Part shown: one piece after another, positions 1 to 7,964 of the stretch | Position numbering within the stretch: the stretch's first letter is position 1 | How the letters are laid out: every line of letters begins with the position of its first letter | Assembly (NCBI RefSeq): GCF_900185645.1 | Contig: NZ_FYAM01000011.1 | Span: 286,669-350,668 of the forward strand | Source of the DNA: Clostridium sp. BSD9I1 | GTDB taxonomy: Bacteria > Bacillota > Clostridia > Clostridiales > Clostridiaceae | Reading direction: 5' to 3' | Length of the DNA stretch: 64,000 nt | Made by a program: the position numbers and the translations under genes | Notes under the pieces: generated by a model | Databases searched by the model: none | Told to the model about the DNA's origin: nothing | Seen by the model: the letters and a program-made list of their open reading frames with translations, nothing else

Positions 1-251
1 TCAAGTACTGTGCCTGAATTTTTTATAGGAAATCCATCCATTAGCAAAATTTTATCATTTAAATTTATGGTTTTTGGATTCTTTAACACAAGTACATTGA
101 ATGAATTATAATTATAGGTTTTATTTGAATGAAGATAGGTTATCGCTACTTGATCTGATGCATAATGTAAATCAGCTATCTCATCAGTTTTGTCTTCATA
201 TTCTTTTGTCTTACTGCTTTTTATTAAAACTAGTTGTGTATTAATATCCAT
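1..251 (-). CDS. hypothetical protein, N-terminal part only
   Basis: The gene runs off the left edge, so only the first 83 codons are visible. The ATG at 249-251 follows AGGAGA at a spacing of about 6 nt. The visible part is a soluble, mixed-charge sequence with no signal peptide or membrane segment and no motif I recognise. It is a real coding start judged by the ribosome binding site and the uninterrupted frame. The function is unknown. Confidence 0.6.
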   Translation of the reverse strand, partial: MDINTQLVLIKSSKTKEYEDKTDEIADLHYASDQVAITYLHSNKTYNYNSFNVLVLKNPKTINLNDKILLMDGFPIKNSGTVL

Positions 252-429
252 GGGATTCTCCTAAAATTCATACTAGTTATCCTAGATTTCATTAACATTA
301 ATAATTATCTTGTTTTATTGATATCATTGGTTATAACCAATATTTTTTCCATAAATTAGTGTTTCATACATTAGAATATTCTTGGTCGTTGAAGTATATC
401 CTTTTTATTTAATTAATATAATTTTAATA

Positions 430-473
430 AAAAATAAGCATAGGCTATAAAACCCATGCTTTATCAAAGTATC
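430..473 (-). terminator. hairpin abutting repeat R27 copy 1
   Basis: The hairpin AGCATRGGCTATAAAACCCATGCT is framed by A-rich sequence that gives a U-run on the minus strand. It lies downstream of the 552-2348 gene and of R27 copy 1. Very similar hairpins lie beside six other R27 copies. (The stem halves are AGCATRGG and CCCATGCT.). Confidence 0.65.
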
Positions 474-500
474 ACTTGCCACTTGCCACGTGGGTGGCAC
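474..500 (-). repeat. R27 dispersed repeat, copy 1
   Basis: On the plus strand it reads ACTTGCC, ACTTGCC, then ACGTGGGTGGCAC. It lies 51 bp past the stop of the 552-2348 gene and directly before a hairpin terminator. Confidence 0.9.
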
Positions 501-551
501 TAATTATCCTTATACCTTCAACTATCATTTAATCAATCCCTTTTTATATAC

Positions 552-2348
552 TTATTGAAGGAACTTTTCGTTGTGCTTATAAATTTTCTCTATCCTTACT
601 TTCTTATTGGAATTAGAAAGAATTTTATATAATATTCTGGTTGGAAATCCACATGGAAGCGAAAATCCCATATGTTCATATTCACCGCCATTATACGGTA
701 CCTTACCTCTACTTACAGACTTATAATCTTTAAGTGAATGTAACTCCATAAGTGCTCTCTCAATTTCCCATACTTCCTTCTTTGAAAATTTAATAGAATC
801 TCTTATAGCCATATTAGTTATGTCAAAATCTGGATAATAAACCTTCCACTTATCTTCTATTTCCTTTCTTCTTATTTCTTCTGTTTTCTGTATCTTTTTA
901 TCTTTATCCTCAATACTATTTTTTAGCACCTCATTTTCTTTTTTCAGCTCTATATTTCTCAATTCAGTTTCTTTAACCTTCAATGTTTTATCATCAATTT
1001 CCTCTGATGCTTGTTTTATAATTTCTTCTTGATATGCTATAGAATTGTTTAAATTTATAAATTCTTTTTTATATTTTTCATTTAATACTTTTAGTTCCCC
1101 TATTTCGTTATTTATTATTTCTTTATTTTCTAGGGTAACTTCCTTCTCTAGTCTAAATACCTCTATCTCTAATGCTTTTAATTTTTTAATTATCTCTTCT
1201 TTTTCTGAGTTTAATTTTAATATCTTATTCCTTGATTCACTTCTTCGATTACCTTCTTTATTTATTATATTTTTATACCTATGTATATCCGTAAGCAACT
1301 TAGAGTGCTCATACTCTAAATTGCTGATTTTGCCTTGTAACCTACTATTGTCTTCTACAAGCTTTTTATATTCTTCATCTCTTTTTCTTATTTCCTCTAA
1401 AAGTTCCTGATTGGTTTCGTAGCTAGGCAAATCTTCATTTTTAGGAACAAAACTTCCCCCAAAAACATTTATAGAATCAAATACTAATTGAGCTAACATC
1501 TCATTTTTAAGCTTTTTGTTTCCTTTTGTAAATTGCCACACTGTAGTTCCAGCAACAAAAGCTACTCCAGCAGGGCCTAGTATAAATGATAAAGCACTAG
1601 TTGCACCAGTGTAAACAGCAAAAGGAAGTGTTATCCCAAGAATTGTAGTAAAAACTGCGTGAATAATTGTTGTCAACCCCATAAATGCTCCAAATCCTGT
1701 CGCTGACATTGTTCCAATTATGAGAGCTGGTGTTCCTGTTTTCATTAATACTTTTCTTATTTCTTTACCAGTAAGATTTTGAATTCCTAGAACCTCTTTT
1801 AATTTTTCTCTATCATGTTCACTGATATTCTCAATATTCTTCTCTATCTCTTTTATAGTTTTTTCAGCTTCTTCTTGATTCTGTGTATTAAGCTCTTTTT
1901 GAATACTTGATAATACCTTTTCAAAATATCTTCTATAAATCCCGTCTGCCTTTTGCGCAGTTGTAAGATTTTTATCTATATTAAAATGATCCGCTACTAA
2001 ATTAATAATACATACTGATATAGCATCCTTTGATTGTTCTCCAACCATATTGGCTTTTTCTTTTAATAAGTTCATTAATTTATCATCTAATTGGCTTCTA
2101 CTTAAATTTATAATTTTATTTTTCTCTTCAAGAATATAATCTTCTATTTTCTTTTCTTCAATTATCTTAACTCCAGGATCTTTACCAAAAAATTTACCAA
2201 TGTTGTTAATAGCCTTCGTACTTTTATTAGCAACTGTAGTTCCATATCCTTTAATAACATTCTCCATATTTACAGCTTGAAGCATTGCAATGTTATCTAT
2301 TATTACATTATCATCTAATTTTTCTAACCCATCAAAAATATTTGGCAT
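552..2348 (-). CDS. YaaW/UPF0174-like membrane-associated protein with long coiled coil and RelE-like tail
   Basis: The 598-residue protein has three parts. Residues about 180-280 carry a hydrophobic Gly/Ala-rich block (TGFGAFMGLTT, GITLPFAVYTGAT, ILGPAG) typical of the YaaW/UPF0174 family. Residues about 310-495 are a Glu/Lys/Leu-rich coiled coil. The last 100 residues end in PTRILYKI...KVRIEKIYKHNEKF, a pattern resembling the last strands of RelE/ParE-like toxins; this is an inference from pattern, not a search. UPF0174 proteins are usually much shorter, so this looks like a fusion. The start at 2348 has RBS AAAGGGAAAGGAACTAT upstream. The gene is followed by R27 copy 1 and a terminator, so it is probably monocistronic. 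The role is unknown; a membrane-linked stress or defence protein is possible. Confidence 0.7.
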   Translation of the reverse strand: MPNIFDGLEKLDDNVIIDNIAMLQAVNMENVIKGYGTTVANKSTKAINNIGKFFGKDPGVKIIEEKKIEDYILEEKNKIINLSRSQLDDKLMNLLKEKANMVGEQSKDAISVCIINLVADHFNIDKNLTTAQKADGIYRRYFEKVLSSIQKELNTQNQEEAEKTIKEIEKNIENISEHDREKLKEVLGIQNLTGKEIRKVLMKTGTPALIIGTMSATGFGAFMGLTTIIHAVFTTILGITLPFAVYTGATSALSFILGPAGVAFVAGTTVWQFTKGNKKLKNEMLAQLVFDSINVFGGSFVPKNEDLPSYETNQELLEEIRKRDEEYKKLVEDNSRLQGKISNLEYEHSKLLTDIHRYKNIINKEGNRRSESRNKILKLNSEKEEIIKKLKALEIEVFRLEKEVTLENKEIINNEIGELKVLNEKYKKEFINLNNSIAYQEEIIKQASEEIDDKTLKVKETELRNIELKKENEVLKNSIEDKDKKIQKTEEIRRKEIEDKWKVYYPDFDITNMAIRDSIKFSKKEVWEIERALMELHSLKDYKSVSRGKVPYNGGEYEHMGFSLPCGFPTRILYKILSNSNKKVRIEKIYKHNEKFLQ

Positions 2349-2518
2349 ATTATAGTTCCTTTCCCTTTTTAATATTACCTTTTTAATTTAACACAATATT
2401 ACATGTAACTCAAATTATTGATTTGCTATATATTATAGTTTTTAAAAATTACCCATTAATATTGTCTATGAATTTACAGAAAAAACCTTCTTTTAATTCG
2501 ATTACCTATAACTTTACA

Positions 2519-2563
2519 AAAATAAGCATGTGCCTCAACAGCCCCATGCTTTATTTAAGTACA
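2519..2563 (-). terminator. hairpin abutting R27 copy 2
   Basis: AAGCATG and CATGCTT stems flank a short loop, followed on the minus strand by a T-rich run. It is of the same type as the hairpin at 430-473 and is placed directly against R27 copy 2. Confidence 0.55.
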
Positions 2564-2590
2564 ACTTGCCACTTGTCATGTGGGTGGCAC
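2564..2590 (-). repeat. R27 dispersed repeat, copy 2
   Basis: This is the variant with TGTC in the second unit (ACTTGTC, then ATGTGGGTGGCAC). It supplies the last codons and TGA stop of the gene remnant at 2576-2734. Confidence 0.9.
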
Positions 2591-2734
2591 CTCTAGTATA
2601 TGTGTGAGTATATTCTTTTCTTCATCTTCATACAAATGATATGTGGTATGAAATTTTTTACTATCAATATAATTAAAGTTTAGTATATTTATTTGAATAC
2701 CCTTATATTCCTCTAAAAATTTTAATTTTCCTTG
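2576..2734 (-). pseudogene. 3' remnant of an unidentified gene ending inside R27
   Basis: An open frame of 52 codons without a plausible start codon (a TAA lies just upstream at 2735-2737) reads a soluble-looking sequence ending ILTHILEVPPT. The last codons (V-P-P-T and TGA) come from R27 copy 2. It overlaps the 3' end of the next gene by 13 bp in another frame. It looks like the tail of a gene whose body is gone. The family is not recognised. Confidence 0.45.
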
Positions 2735-3348
2735 TTATCACTAAGTAAATCCATCATTTTCCTATATGCATCACTTTCTTTTTCTAGGTCAGATAACTTA
2801 TCTAAGTATACTTTGCACTTTGCATAATTACCTCTTTTGTACATTTCCGTAGCCTTGTGCCACCTGTAGGCATCCCAATAACTTTTTTTACGCATTTCTA
2901 CAACACCTAAAATCTCTAATACAAATCCAATTAGTAATAATAGTGGCATTCCAAAACCTATGATTATGCAAAGCAGTCCTCCATAAATATAATAAGCTGG
3001 TTTGTTTTTTGCCTTTGTATTTATTCTTAATTCATTTTGCAATTCTTTTACACCTTGCCATAAATTAGAGTTATATCTTTGATTATTTTTAGAATTGTTT
3101 CTAGGCCTAGCTTTTAAACTACCTTTAGTACTGCTGGCAGCTTTTATAATATCATTAACTCCAAAGGTTGTTTTATTATAAACTTTATTATATGCGGCCC
3201 TTTTAGGATCCTTAATCCACCCCATGCCCTTTTTTCCATACCCAGGAATAATTGCTTTTTTAACTCTTCTTTTTAGCTTTCCAGTTGTTCTTGCCTTTAT
3301 GCTTTTCTTTAGTGAAGGCTTTCTCATTCCAAACTTCATATTCTTCAT
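2722..3348 (-). CDS. hypothetical basic membrane protein with TPR-like tail
   Basis: This 208-residue protein has a very basic N-terminal 60 residues (many Lys/Arg), a hydrophobic segment near residues 120-145 (IYGGLLCIIIGFGMPLLLLI), and a C-terminal helical hairpin (AYRWHKATEMYKRGNYAKCKVYLDKL) that resembles one TPR unit. The start at 3348 is ATG after a weak RBS (AAAAAGGATG). The function is unknown. The basic N-terminus could bind nucleic acid or acidic lipid, which is inference only. Confidence 0.65.
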   Translation of the reverse strand: MKNMKFGMRKPSLKKSIKARTTGKLKRRVKKAIIPGYGKKGMGWIKDPKRAAYNKVYNKTTFGVNDIIKAASSTKGSLKARPRNNSKNNQRYNSNLWQGVKELQNELRINTKAKNKPAYYIYGGLLCIIIGFGMPLLLLIGFVLEILGVVEMRKKSYWDAYRWHKATEMYKRGNYAKCKVYLDKLSDLEKESDAYRKMMDLLSDNKEN

Positions 3349-3470
3349 CCTTTTTATTTGATATTTCTATAATTATTGTAACATTTTTATATGAAGACTA
3401 ACTTACATTTATGAAAGTTCTTTTTTATTTCTAATATCTATAACAACTTTAATAAATAGCAAAAAGATAG

Positions 3471-3503
3471 CTGACTATTTTTTCTATTCAAGCTATCTTT
3501 TTA
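3471..3503 (-). terminator. intrinsic terminator
   Basis: AAAAAGATAGCT pairs with AGCTATCTTTTT around a 9-nt loop. It serves the glycosylase-like gene that ends at 3523. Confidence 0.75.
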
Positions 3504-3522
3504 AATTATGCACCCGTGAGCC

Positions 3523-4164
3523 TTATTTTAATTTTTCTTTTATCATCCTTATACCTTCAACAAATTCATTCTTCCCACCTTGTGCAGGATGTCTCACTTT
3601 TTCACAGCTAATACCTAGTTTATTGAGGCTTTCCTCTGCTTTATTTCCCATGGCAACTACCTTTTCAATATTAAACATTTCAATCATCTGAAGCAGTGGC
3701 TTCTCACCTATTAATAGTTCCTTTTTTAAAGGTGTTCTATTGCTTTCCCCATTGTCCCTTTTATATGGGTGAAAGGGAAACGCATTCCAAGACAGCACCA
3801 TCATGTCATATTCTACAAGAGTGGTCCATATTATTGTAGCTGTTGCCTCTTTAAGGAGCTTGTCCTTTTCTAGAGCCAACCTATATCCATTTTCCCTACC
3901 AAATATCTCTAGGCCATTTATATTATTCATAAGCAAATGCTCACTAGTAAAAGGTACACCAGTAAGACGGCATCCTCTATATCCTGGTGCTTCTCCAACA
4001 AGTATTATCTTGGGCTTCAATTTATACATCTGCTTTAAATAAATCATCAAATTCTCTCTTCTTATAGAGTTCTCCTCATGTTCATAGGAGTATTGATTGC
4101 ATACATTGGGCATGGCCTCTATTAATGCTAGATCTTCTACAAATGTCTCTATATTTTTTATCAT
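3523..4164 (-). CDS. uracil-DNA glycosylase superfamily protein
   Basis: The 213-residue protein shows the two signature stretches of the UDG fold. The first is GEAPGYRGCRLTGVPFTSE near residue 58 (water-activating and uracil-binding loop). The second is RHPAQGGK near residue 190 (the C-terminal minor-groove/DNA-intercalation loop, here R-H-P). UDG-fold enzymes remove uracil or damaged bases from DNA; substrate specificity of this sub-family cannot be told from sequence. An upstream TTG at 4173 is in frame but lies inside the RBS (AAAAGGA), so the ATG at 4164 with 9-nt spacing is the better start. A terminator follows at once. Confidence 0.75.
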   Translation of the reverse strand: MIKNIETFVEDLALIEAMPNVCNQYSYEHEENSIRRENLMIYLKQMYKLKPKIILVGEAPGYRGCRLTGVPFTSEHLLMNNINGLEIFGRENGYRLALEKDKLLKEATATIIWTTLVEYDMMVLSWNAFPFHPYKRDNGESNRTPLKKELLIGEKPLLQMIEMFNIEKVVAMGNKAEESLNKLGISCEKVRHPAQGGKNEFVEGIRMIKEKLK

Positions 4165-4226
4165 TATAACCAATCCTTTTTATATCTCTAAATCATATAT
4201 ATGAGATGATTTTATTGTCTCTTATA

Positions 4227-4679
4227 TTATGCTTTAAACTTATAATTTAACTTTACTATCTCGTTAGATGCTTCTAAAAATATGTCTAGATATATTATTT
4301 CTGAATGACAAAATTTAATAATGTCCTGTTCTGCAACATCCCTTTTATAGTAATCATGAGTGAATCTATTTCTAAGAACTACGCACTTAACCATAAAATT
4401 AGAAAGAAAATCATCCATTAACCCGTACATTGCGGCAGATTTAATTAAATCAACTCCGCTTAATCTAGTATTGTATCTATCATTGATTACTAAGTAAGTT
4501 TCACAAATATCTATGATGTACTCTGTAAAGTCTGAGAAATATCCGGTCATGCCTCTTGCCACTATTTCATTTGGAGATTCACAATACAGCTCAACAGCCT
4601 TCCTAATTTTAATTAGGAAGGCATATGCACTGTTAAATTTATCATTTAATCTTTCTTTTTTATATTTATAATACACCAT
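4227..4679 (-). CDS. HEPN-domain toxin of a HEPN/MNT pair
   Basis: This 150-residue helical protein carries RNRFTHDY near residue 105, which is the Rx4H motif of HEPN ribonuclease/toxin domains (HepT type). Its start overlaps the end of the upstream nucleotidyltransferase gene by 14 bp (ATGGTGTATTATAA), so the two are translationally coupled. In known HEPN/MNT systems the MNT partner AMPylates or otherwise blocks the HEPN RNase. The family assignment is strong; that this copy is active is inferred from its intact motif. Confidence 0.75.
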   Translation of the reverse strand: MVYYKYKKERLNDKFNSAYAFLIKIRKAVELYCESPNEIVARGMTGYFSDFTEYIIDICETYLVINDRYNTRLSGVDLIKSAAMYGLMDDFLSNFMVKCVVLRNRFTHDYYKRDVAEQDIIKFCHSEIIYLDIFLEASNEIVKLNYKFKA

Positions 4680-5106
4680 ACTTTGATTCCCAATCCCTTC
4701 TAATTAGACTAATTAGCCTTTCATTAACTCTATTAAACTTACTAATATATAATAAAAAGTCGTAATGAAGCTCCATGTCAAAAATAATTTTATCTGTAAA
4801 ATCTATATAAATATCTGCAAATACTGTATCGAAGTTATTTAAAGCTATAAAGGTGAAATGAATATTGTCATATTCAAAATATTCTTTTAGAAGTGGATAA
4901 TAATAGTCTTCTAATTTACATTCCAAGTCAAAATCCGAATGCTTAACTAAAACTAAGATATCAATGTCACTTCTTTCCTTATTCCAAAATCTTGTATTAT
5001 AACTACCAAATAACGTTAAAGAAATTACATTTTCATCATATCTAGATAAAGTACTGTCTGATAGCAACTTGCTAATCACTTCACTATTTTGAACATACTC
5101 ACTCAT
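4666..5106 (-). CDS. MNT-type nucleotidyltransferase antitoxin
   Basis: This 146-residue protein has the minimal nucleotidyltransferase motif LFGSYNTRFWNKERSDIDILV around residues 32-52: GS followed by DxD. It lies directly upstream of, and overlapping, the HEPN gene, the standard order for MNT/HEPN toxin-antitoxin modules. The ATG at 5106 follows GGAGGTAATATT, a strong RBS. The C-terminal half (YDNIHFTFIALNNFDTVFADIY) is less conserved. It is expected to neutralise the HEPN toxin. Confidence 0.75.
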   Translation of the reverse strand: MSEYVQNSEVISKLLSDSTLSRYDENVISLTLFGSYNTRFWNKERSDIDILVLVKHSDFDLECKLEDYYYPLLKEYFEYDNIHFTFIALNNFDTVFADIYIDFTDKIIFDMELHYDFLLYISKFNRVNERLISLIRRDWESKYGVL

Positions 5107-5195
5107 AATATTACCTCCATATAAAAATCCTACAAATCTAAAATAAATATTACATATACAGTTATTTTAACAGTTTGGATCATGATTAACAACTA

Positions 5196-5222
5196 ACTTG
5201 CCACTTGTCACGTGGGTGGCAC
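5196..5222 (-). repeat. R27 dispersed repeat, copy 3
   Basis: This copy combines the TGTC and ACG variants. It lies 4 bp beyond the TAA of the truncated HEPN gene at 5227. No clear hairpin terminator follows it. Confidence 0.9.
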
Positions 5223-5226
5223 CATA

Positions 5227-5508
5227 TTATCTATAGTTTTCTTCAATCCATTGATTTATATAATTTACAAACTTAGAAAAGTCATCTAAATGGTTGTGTA
5301 ATATATCTATTATTATTTTTTCATCAACTCTCATATAATCATGGACAAGAATATTTCTAAAGGATATCATGTTAGCTATTTCCTTGGAAAACTTTTGCGG
5401 TAAGACCTTGTTCTGTCCTAAGCTTAAAATAACTTCCCTATATGTGTCTGGTTTCTCTATATCTAATACTGAAATAATTATATATCCCCCGCTTCTTTTT
5501 TTGCCCAC
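5227..5508 (-). CDS. truncated HepT (DUF86) toxin
   Basis: Residues from GGYIIISVLDIEKPDTY to the end match the C-terminal two thirds of DUF86/HepT proteins, including the RNILVHDY active motif near residue 51. The usual first 45-50 residues (the first helices) are missing: at 93 residues it is well short of the typical 130-145. The gene begins inside the 3' end of the MNT gene (overlap 31 bp), where family-like sequence starts abruptly. This suggests a deletion joined the MNT tail to the HepT interior. It may be inactive or only partly folded. Confidence 0.65.
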   Translation of the reverse strand: MGKKRSGGYIIISVLDIEKPDTYREVILSLGQNKVLPQKFSKEIANMISFRNILVHDYMRVDEKIIIDILHNHLDDFSKFVNYINQWIEENYR

Positions 5509-5912
5509 TCTTTTATATATTTCATTTGAGTTCTTCTAAAAGGCTCCATATCCATATATTCTTTAAGGACTCTAACCTCAAAATTCACCTTAGCATCTTC
5601 ATTTTCCATATAAACAAGTTTTCCATACTTAATAACTTGATGCTTTAATACAGAATTAGCATTATTTAATATAACTAAATCTATATCATTTCTTTTAAAA
5701 ACATCAATAAACTCACCTATTAATGCTAGCTTATCTAAGGGATTATAGTTATCCTCCAAAAGCACAGCTATGTCTAAATCGCTGTCTTTGCCATTTGTCC
5801 CCTTTGCATAAGATCCAAATATATAAATTAATTTTATTCCATAACTATCTATTAGTGTCTCTAAATTATTTTCAAGTATATCTTTAACTTCACATAAATC
5901 TTTTTGAATCAT
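5478..5912 (-). CDS. MNT-type nucleotidyltransferase antitoxin (second pair)
   Basis: This 144-residue protein has the motif YIFGSYAKGTNGKDSDLDIAV around residues 29-49 (GS...DxD), which marks MntA-like nucleotidyltransferases. NFEVRVLKEYMDMEPF near residue 109 matches the usual MntA C-terminus, but the last residues (KYIKEWAKKEAGDI) are atypical and coincide with the deletion point that truncated the partner HepT. It lies 120 bp downstream of the first HEPN/MNT pair, on the same strand but in reverse gene order along the plus strand. Role: antitoxin, probably with a damaged toxin. Confidence 0.7.
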   Translation of the reverse strand: MIQKDLCEVKDILENNLETLIDSYGIKLIYIFGSYAKGTNGKDSDLDIAVLLEDNYNPLDKLALIGEFIDVFKRNDIDLVILNNANSVLKHQVIKYGKLVYMENEDAKVNFEVRVLKEYMDMEPFRRTQMKYIKEWAKKEAGDI

Positions 5913-5988
5913 AGTTTTACCTACCTTGAAATTAGTACTTTGTAAGTATTATATCATTATTATCAGCTAATATATAATAAATTTTACA

Positions 5989-6030
5989 AAAATAAGCATG
6001 GTCTCTAAAACCATGCTTCATCTCAGTATC
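5989..6030 (-). terminator. hairpin abutting R27 copy 4
   Basis: AAGCATGGTCT...AAAACCATGCTT forms a stem with a T-run on the minus strand. It lies downstream of pgeF and is joined to R27 copy 4. Confidence 0.65.
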
Positions 6031-6057
6031 ACTTGCCACTTGCCATGTGGGTGGCAC
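6031..6057 (-). repeat. R27 dispersed repeat, copy 4
   Basis: Consensus form with ATG in the third block. It lies 8 bp past the stop codon of pgeF. Confidence 0.9.
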
Positions 6058-6065
6058 CACGCTTA

Positions 6066-6773
6066 CTACTTTAAAAAGATAAATGAAAACAATCTAGATT
6101 CTTTATCATTCCTTCTATATGAATAGGTTTCATATTCCTTGTTACAAAAGGTACAAATATTCACATCATGAATATTATCTTCCAAAACTCCTTTACATCT
6201 TAATTGGTGCATAATGCACTTCTTCAAATTAAGCTTTCTTCCATCATGGAAATCTATATCTTTATACATGCTATTATTCTTAAAGAGCTCTATTAGTTCT
6301 TCACTTACCTCATAACAACACCCGCCAATATGGGGTCCAATACACACAACTAAGTCCTCAGCTTTTGTTCCATAGTTTTTAATTAGCTTATCTATAGTTT
6401 TAGAAGCAATACCCATTTCAGTTCCCTTCCATCCACTGTGTACTGCTGCAATTACATTATTTGTTTTATCATACATCAAAATCGGAACACAATCTGCAGT
6501 AAAAACTCCTACTGCAATATTCCTTTCCTTTGTAATTATTGCATCTCCTTCATGAATTTCACCATCATAAACATATATATAATCACTATGGGTTTGATTA
6601 AGATATCCAACTTCTTTTAATTCAAACCACTCTTTTAAATTTTCTAAGTTATTAATACCCTCTTTAGAATTTTTACTTAAATTAAGATCGTTCTTTGCTG
6701 TAGAAAAAACAAACTCTGCATTTGAATTTGAATAACTAATAAATTCATATCCGTCTTTATTTAAAATCTTCAT
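6066..6773 (-). CDS. pgeF: laccase-domain peptidoglycan editing factor / purine nucleoside phosphorylase family
   Basis: This 235-residue protein contains the family's motifs in order: NQTHSD near 61, TADCVPIL near 94, AAVHSGWKGT near 110, CIGPHIGGCCYEV near 146 and CTFCNKE near 207. The Cys and His residues form the zinc site. YfiH/YlmD proteins phosphorolyse or deaminate purine nucleosides, and some proofread peptidoglycan precursors by removing L-Ser from UDP-MurNAc. The ATG at 6773 follows GGAGGGCACA; the in-frame ATG at 6785 lies within the RBS and is less likely. The gene is flanked downstream by R27 copy 4 and a terminator. Confidence 0.85.
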   Translation of the reverse strand: MKILNKDGYEFISYSNSNAEFVFSTAKNDLNLSKNSKEGINNLENLKEWFELKEVGYLNQTHSDYIYVYDGEIHEGDAIITKERNIAVGVFTADCVPILMYDKTNNVIAAVHSGWKGTEMGIASKTIDKLIKNYGTKAEDLVVCIGPHIGGCCYEVSEELIELFKNNSMYKDIDFHDGRKLNLKKCIMHQLRCKGVLEDNIHDVNICTFCNKEYETYSYRRNDKESRLFSFIFLK

Positions 6774-6852
6774 TGTGCCCTCCATAAAATATCCTCATTT
6801 ATATTTCATTAATTCCTTCATGTAATTATATCAAAATAAAAAGTCTCTGAAA

Positions 6853-6888
6853 AACAAATAAAGCACAGAACTTTAGCTCTGCACCTTA
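6853..6888 (-). terminator. putative terminator of the 6903 rhodanese
   Basis: GCAGAGCTAAAGTTCTGTGC forms an imperfect stem followed on the minus strand by TTTATTTGTTTTT, just past the rhodanese stop codon. Confidence 0.55.
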
Positions 6889-6902
6889 TATTTATAACTA
6901 TC

Positions 6903-7226
6903 TTATTCCTTTTCTAACTTTCCTCTATAGTCAATGGTTCCACCAGATACATTTATCACCTTAAAGCCCTTTAACATAAGTTCATTACAGGTAAAACTGC
7001 TTTTTCTTCCGGACCTGCAAATTATATGGTACTCTTTATCCTTGTTTAAATATTCATCTGGATTTCTTAGTACTTCATACATTGGAATGTTTTTAGCCGT
7101 TGGCAGGTGCCCCTCTTCATATTGGTCAGATTCCCTTATATCTATTAAACTTATTTTTCCTAGTGACTCTTCCAAATCATTTACATCTACTGATTTTACT
7201 CTATCTTCCCTAAAAAATGAAGGCAT
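6903..7226 (-). CDS. single-domain rhodanese-like sulfurtransferase
   Basis: This 107-residue cytoplasmic protein is one rhodanese domain: DIRESDQYEEGHLPTAKNIP (CH2A-type motif) near residues 29-48 and the active-site loop ICRSGRKS with catalytic Cys near residue 70. It lacks a signal peptide. Such proteins transfer sulfane sulfur to thiols or proteins. The gene has its own RBS (GGGAGATGATAAC) and terminator, so it is probably monocistronic. It is distinct from the exported rhodanese at 7965. Confidence 0.85.
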   Translation of the reverse strand: MPSFFREDRVKSVDVNDLEESLGKISLIDIRESDQYEEGHLPTAKNIPMYEVLRNPDEYLNKDKEYHIICRSGRKSSFTCNELMLKGFKVINVSGGTIDYRGKLEKE

Positions 7227-7307
7227 GTTATCATCTCCCTAATAGTTAATTACTCAATTTATCTTAAGTATCTCCTTTTTATCAAATTAATATAATTTCA
7301 ATAAAAA

Positions 7308-7348
7308 ATAAGCACAAGCTATAGAACTCATGCTTTATCAAAGTATCA
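7308..7348 (-). terminator. hairpin abutting R27 copy 5
   Basis: AAGCACAAGCTATAGAACTCATGCTT is a slightly degraded member of the AGCATG hairpin family. A T-rich run follows on the minus strand. Confidence 0.5.
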
Positions 7349-7375
7349 ACTTGCCACTTGCCACGTGGGTGGCAC
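7349..7375 (-). repeat. R27 dispersed repeat, copy 5
   Basis: Form with ACG in the third block. It lies 7 bp past the stop codon of the VOC gene. Confidence 0.9.
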
Positions 7376-7382
7376 CTAATTT

Positions 7383-7745
7383 TTAATTTGGGAAAACTCG
7401 TAACTGTACAGATACCCCATTTGGATCATAAACATAGAAGTAACGAGTTCCATCTCCAGGATTTTGTATAGGGGAAGGGTTAAGCCCTTTGTCCTGAACA
7501 AGCTTATGCATTTCATCAAGTTTATCCGTCTCAAAGCAAATGAACATACCCTTGCCTTCAAACTTTTGACCTTGCGGCCTGTATAGAAGTTCAATTTCAG
7601 TTTCTCCACTGCCATTTGTTAAAAATGCAAGTTCTGCATCTCCTGCTTTAAAGCGGCGGGAAATAGTAAGTTCTGTAATTGTCTCATAAAATTCGATAGA
7701 TTCTTCTAAGTTGTTCACATTTAAAGTTATATGTTTAATGTGCAT
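7383..7745 (-). CDS. VOC (glyoxalase/bleomycin-resistance) family protein
   Basis: This 120-residue protein has the paired beta-alpha-beta-beta-beta modules of the vicinal-oxygen-chelate fold. MHIKHITLNVNNLEESIEFY opens module one, with His as a likely metal ligand, and PGDGTRYFYVYDPNGVSVQL lies near the end of module two. The pattern is closest to lactoylglutathione-lyase-like members, but the substrate cannot be assigned. The start at 7745 follows GGGGAGATATACTATGC. The gene is monocistronic and followed by R27 copy 5. Confidence 0.8.
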   Translation of the reverse strand: MHIKHITLNVNNLEESIEFYETITELTISRRFKAGDAELAFLTNGSGETEIELLYRPQGQKFEGKGMFICFETDKLDEMHKLVQDKGLNPSPIQNPGDGTRYFYVYDPNGVSVQLRVFPN

Positions 7746-7848
7746 AGTATATCTCCCCTTCTATTGTAATTTAAATAATTATCACACAATAAGGTATATA
7801 ATTCAAGCAATGGGTTATTCATTGAGCTTAAATTTTACGCGCCTTACA

Positions 7849-7888
7849 TAAAAGCAAGCATGCGCCACAAAAGCCCATGCTAAAAATT
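7849..7888 (-). terminator. AGCATG-family hairpin without R27
   Basis: AGCATGCG...GCCCATGCT resembles the hairpins beside R27 but no R27 copy follows. It sits past the end of the rhodanese gene at 7965, consistent with a terminator for the sulfur operon. Confidence 0.45.
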
Positions 7889-7964
7889 TTAAAATATAAA
7901 ACTGTAGTAGTTTTCAATATATACTTTTTTACATTTATCAAAATAATTTATAACATTTATATTA

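Noticed and set aside
1045..1410. Plus-strand gene inside the 552-2348 gene
   Set aside because: It is the reverse shadow of the coiled-coil coding region, Ser/Phe/Leu-rich with no RBS.
7376..7615. Second minus-strand gene overlapping the VOC protein
   Set aside because: Alternative frame of the VOC gene with no RBS and no family pattern.
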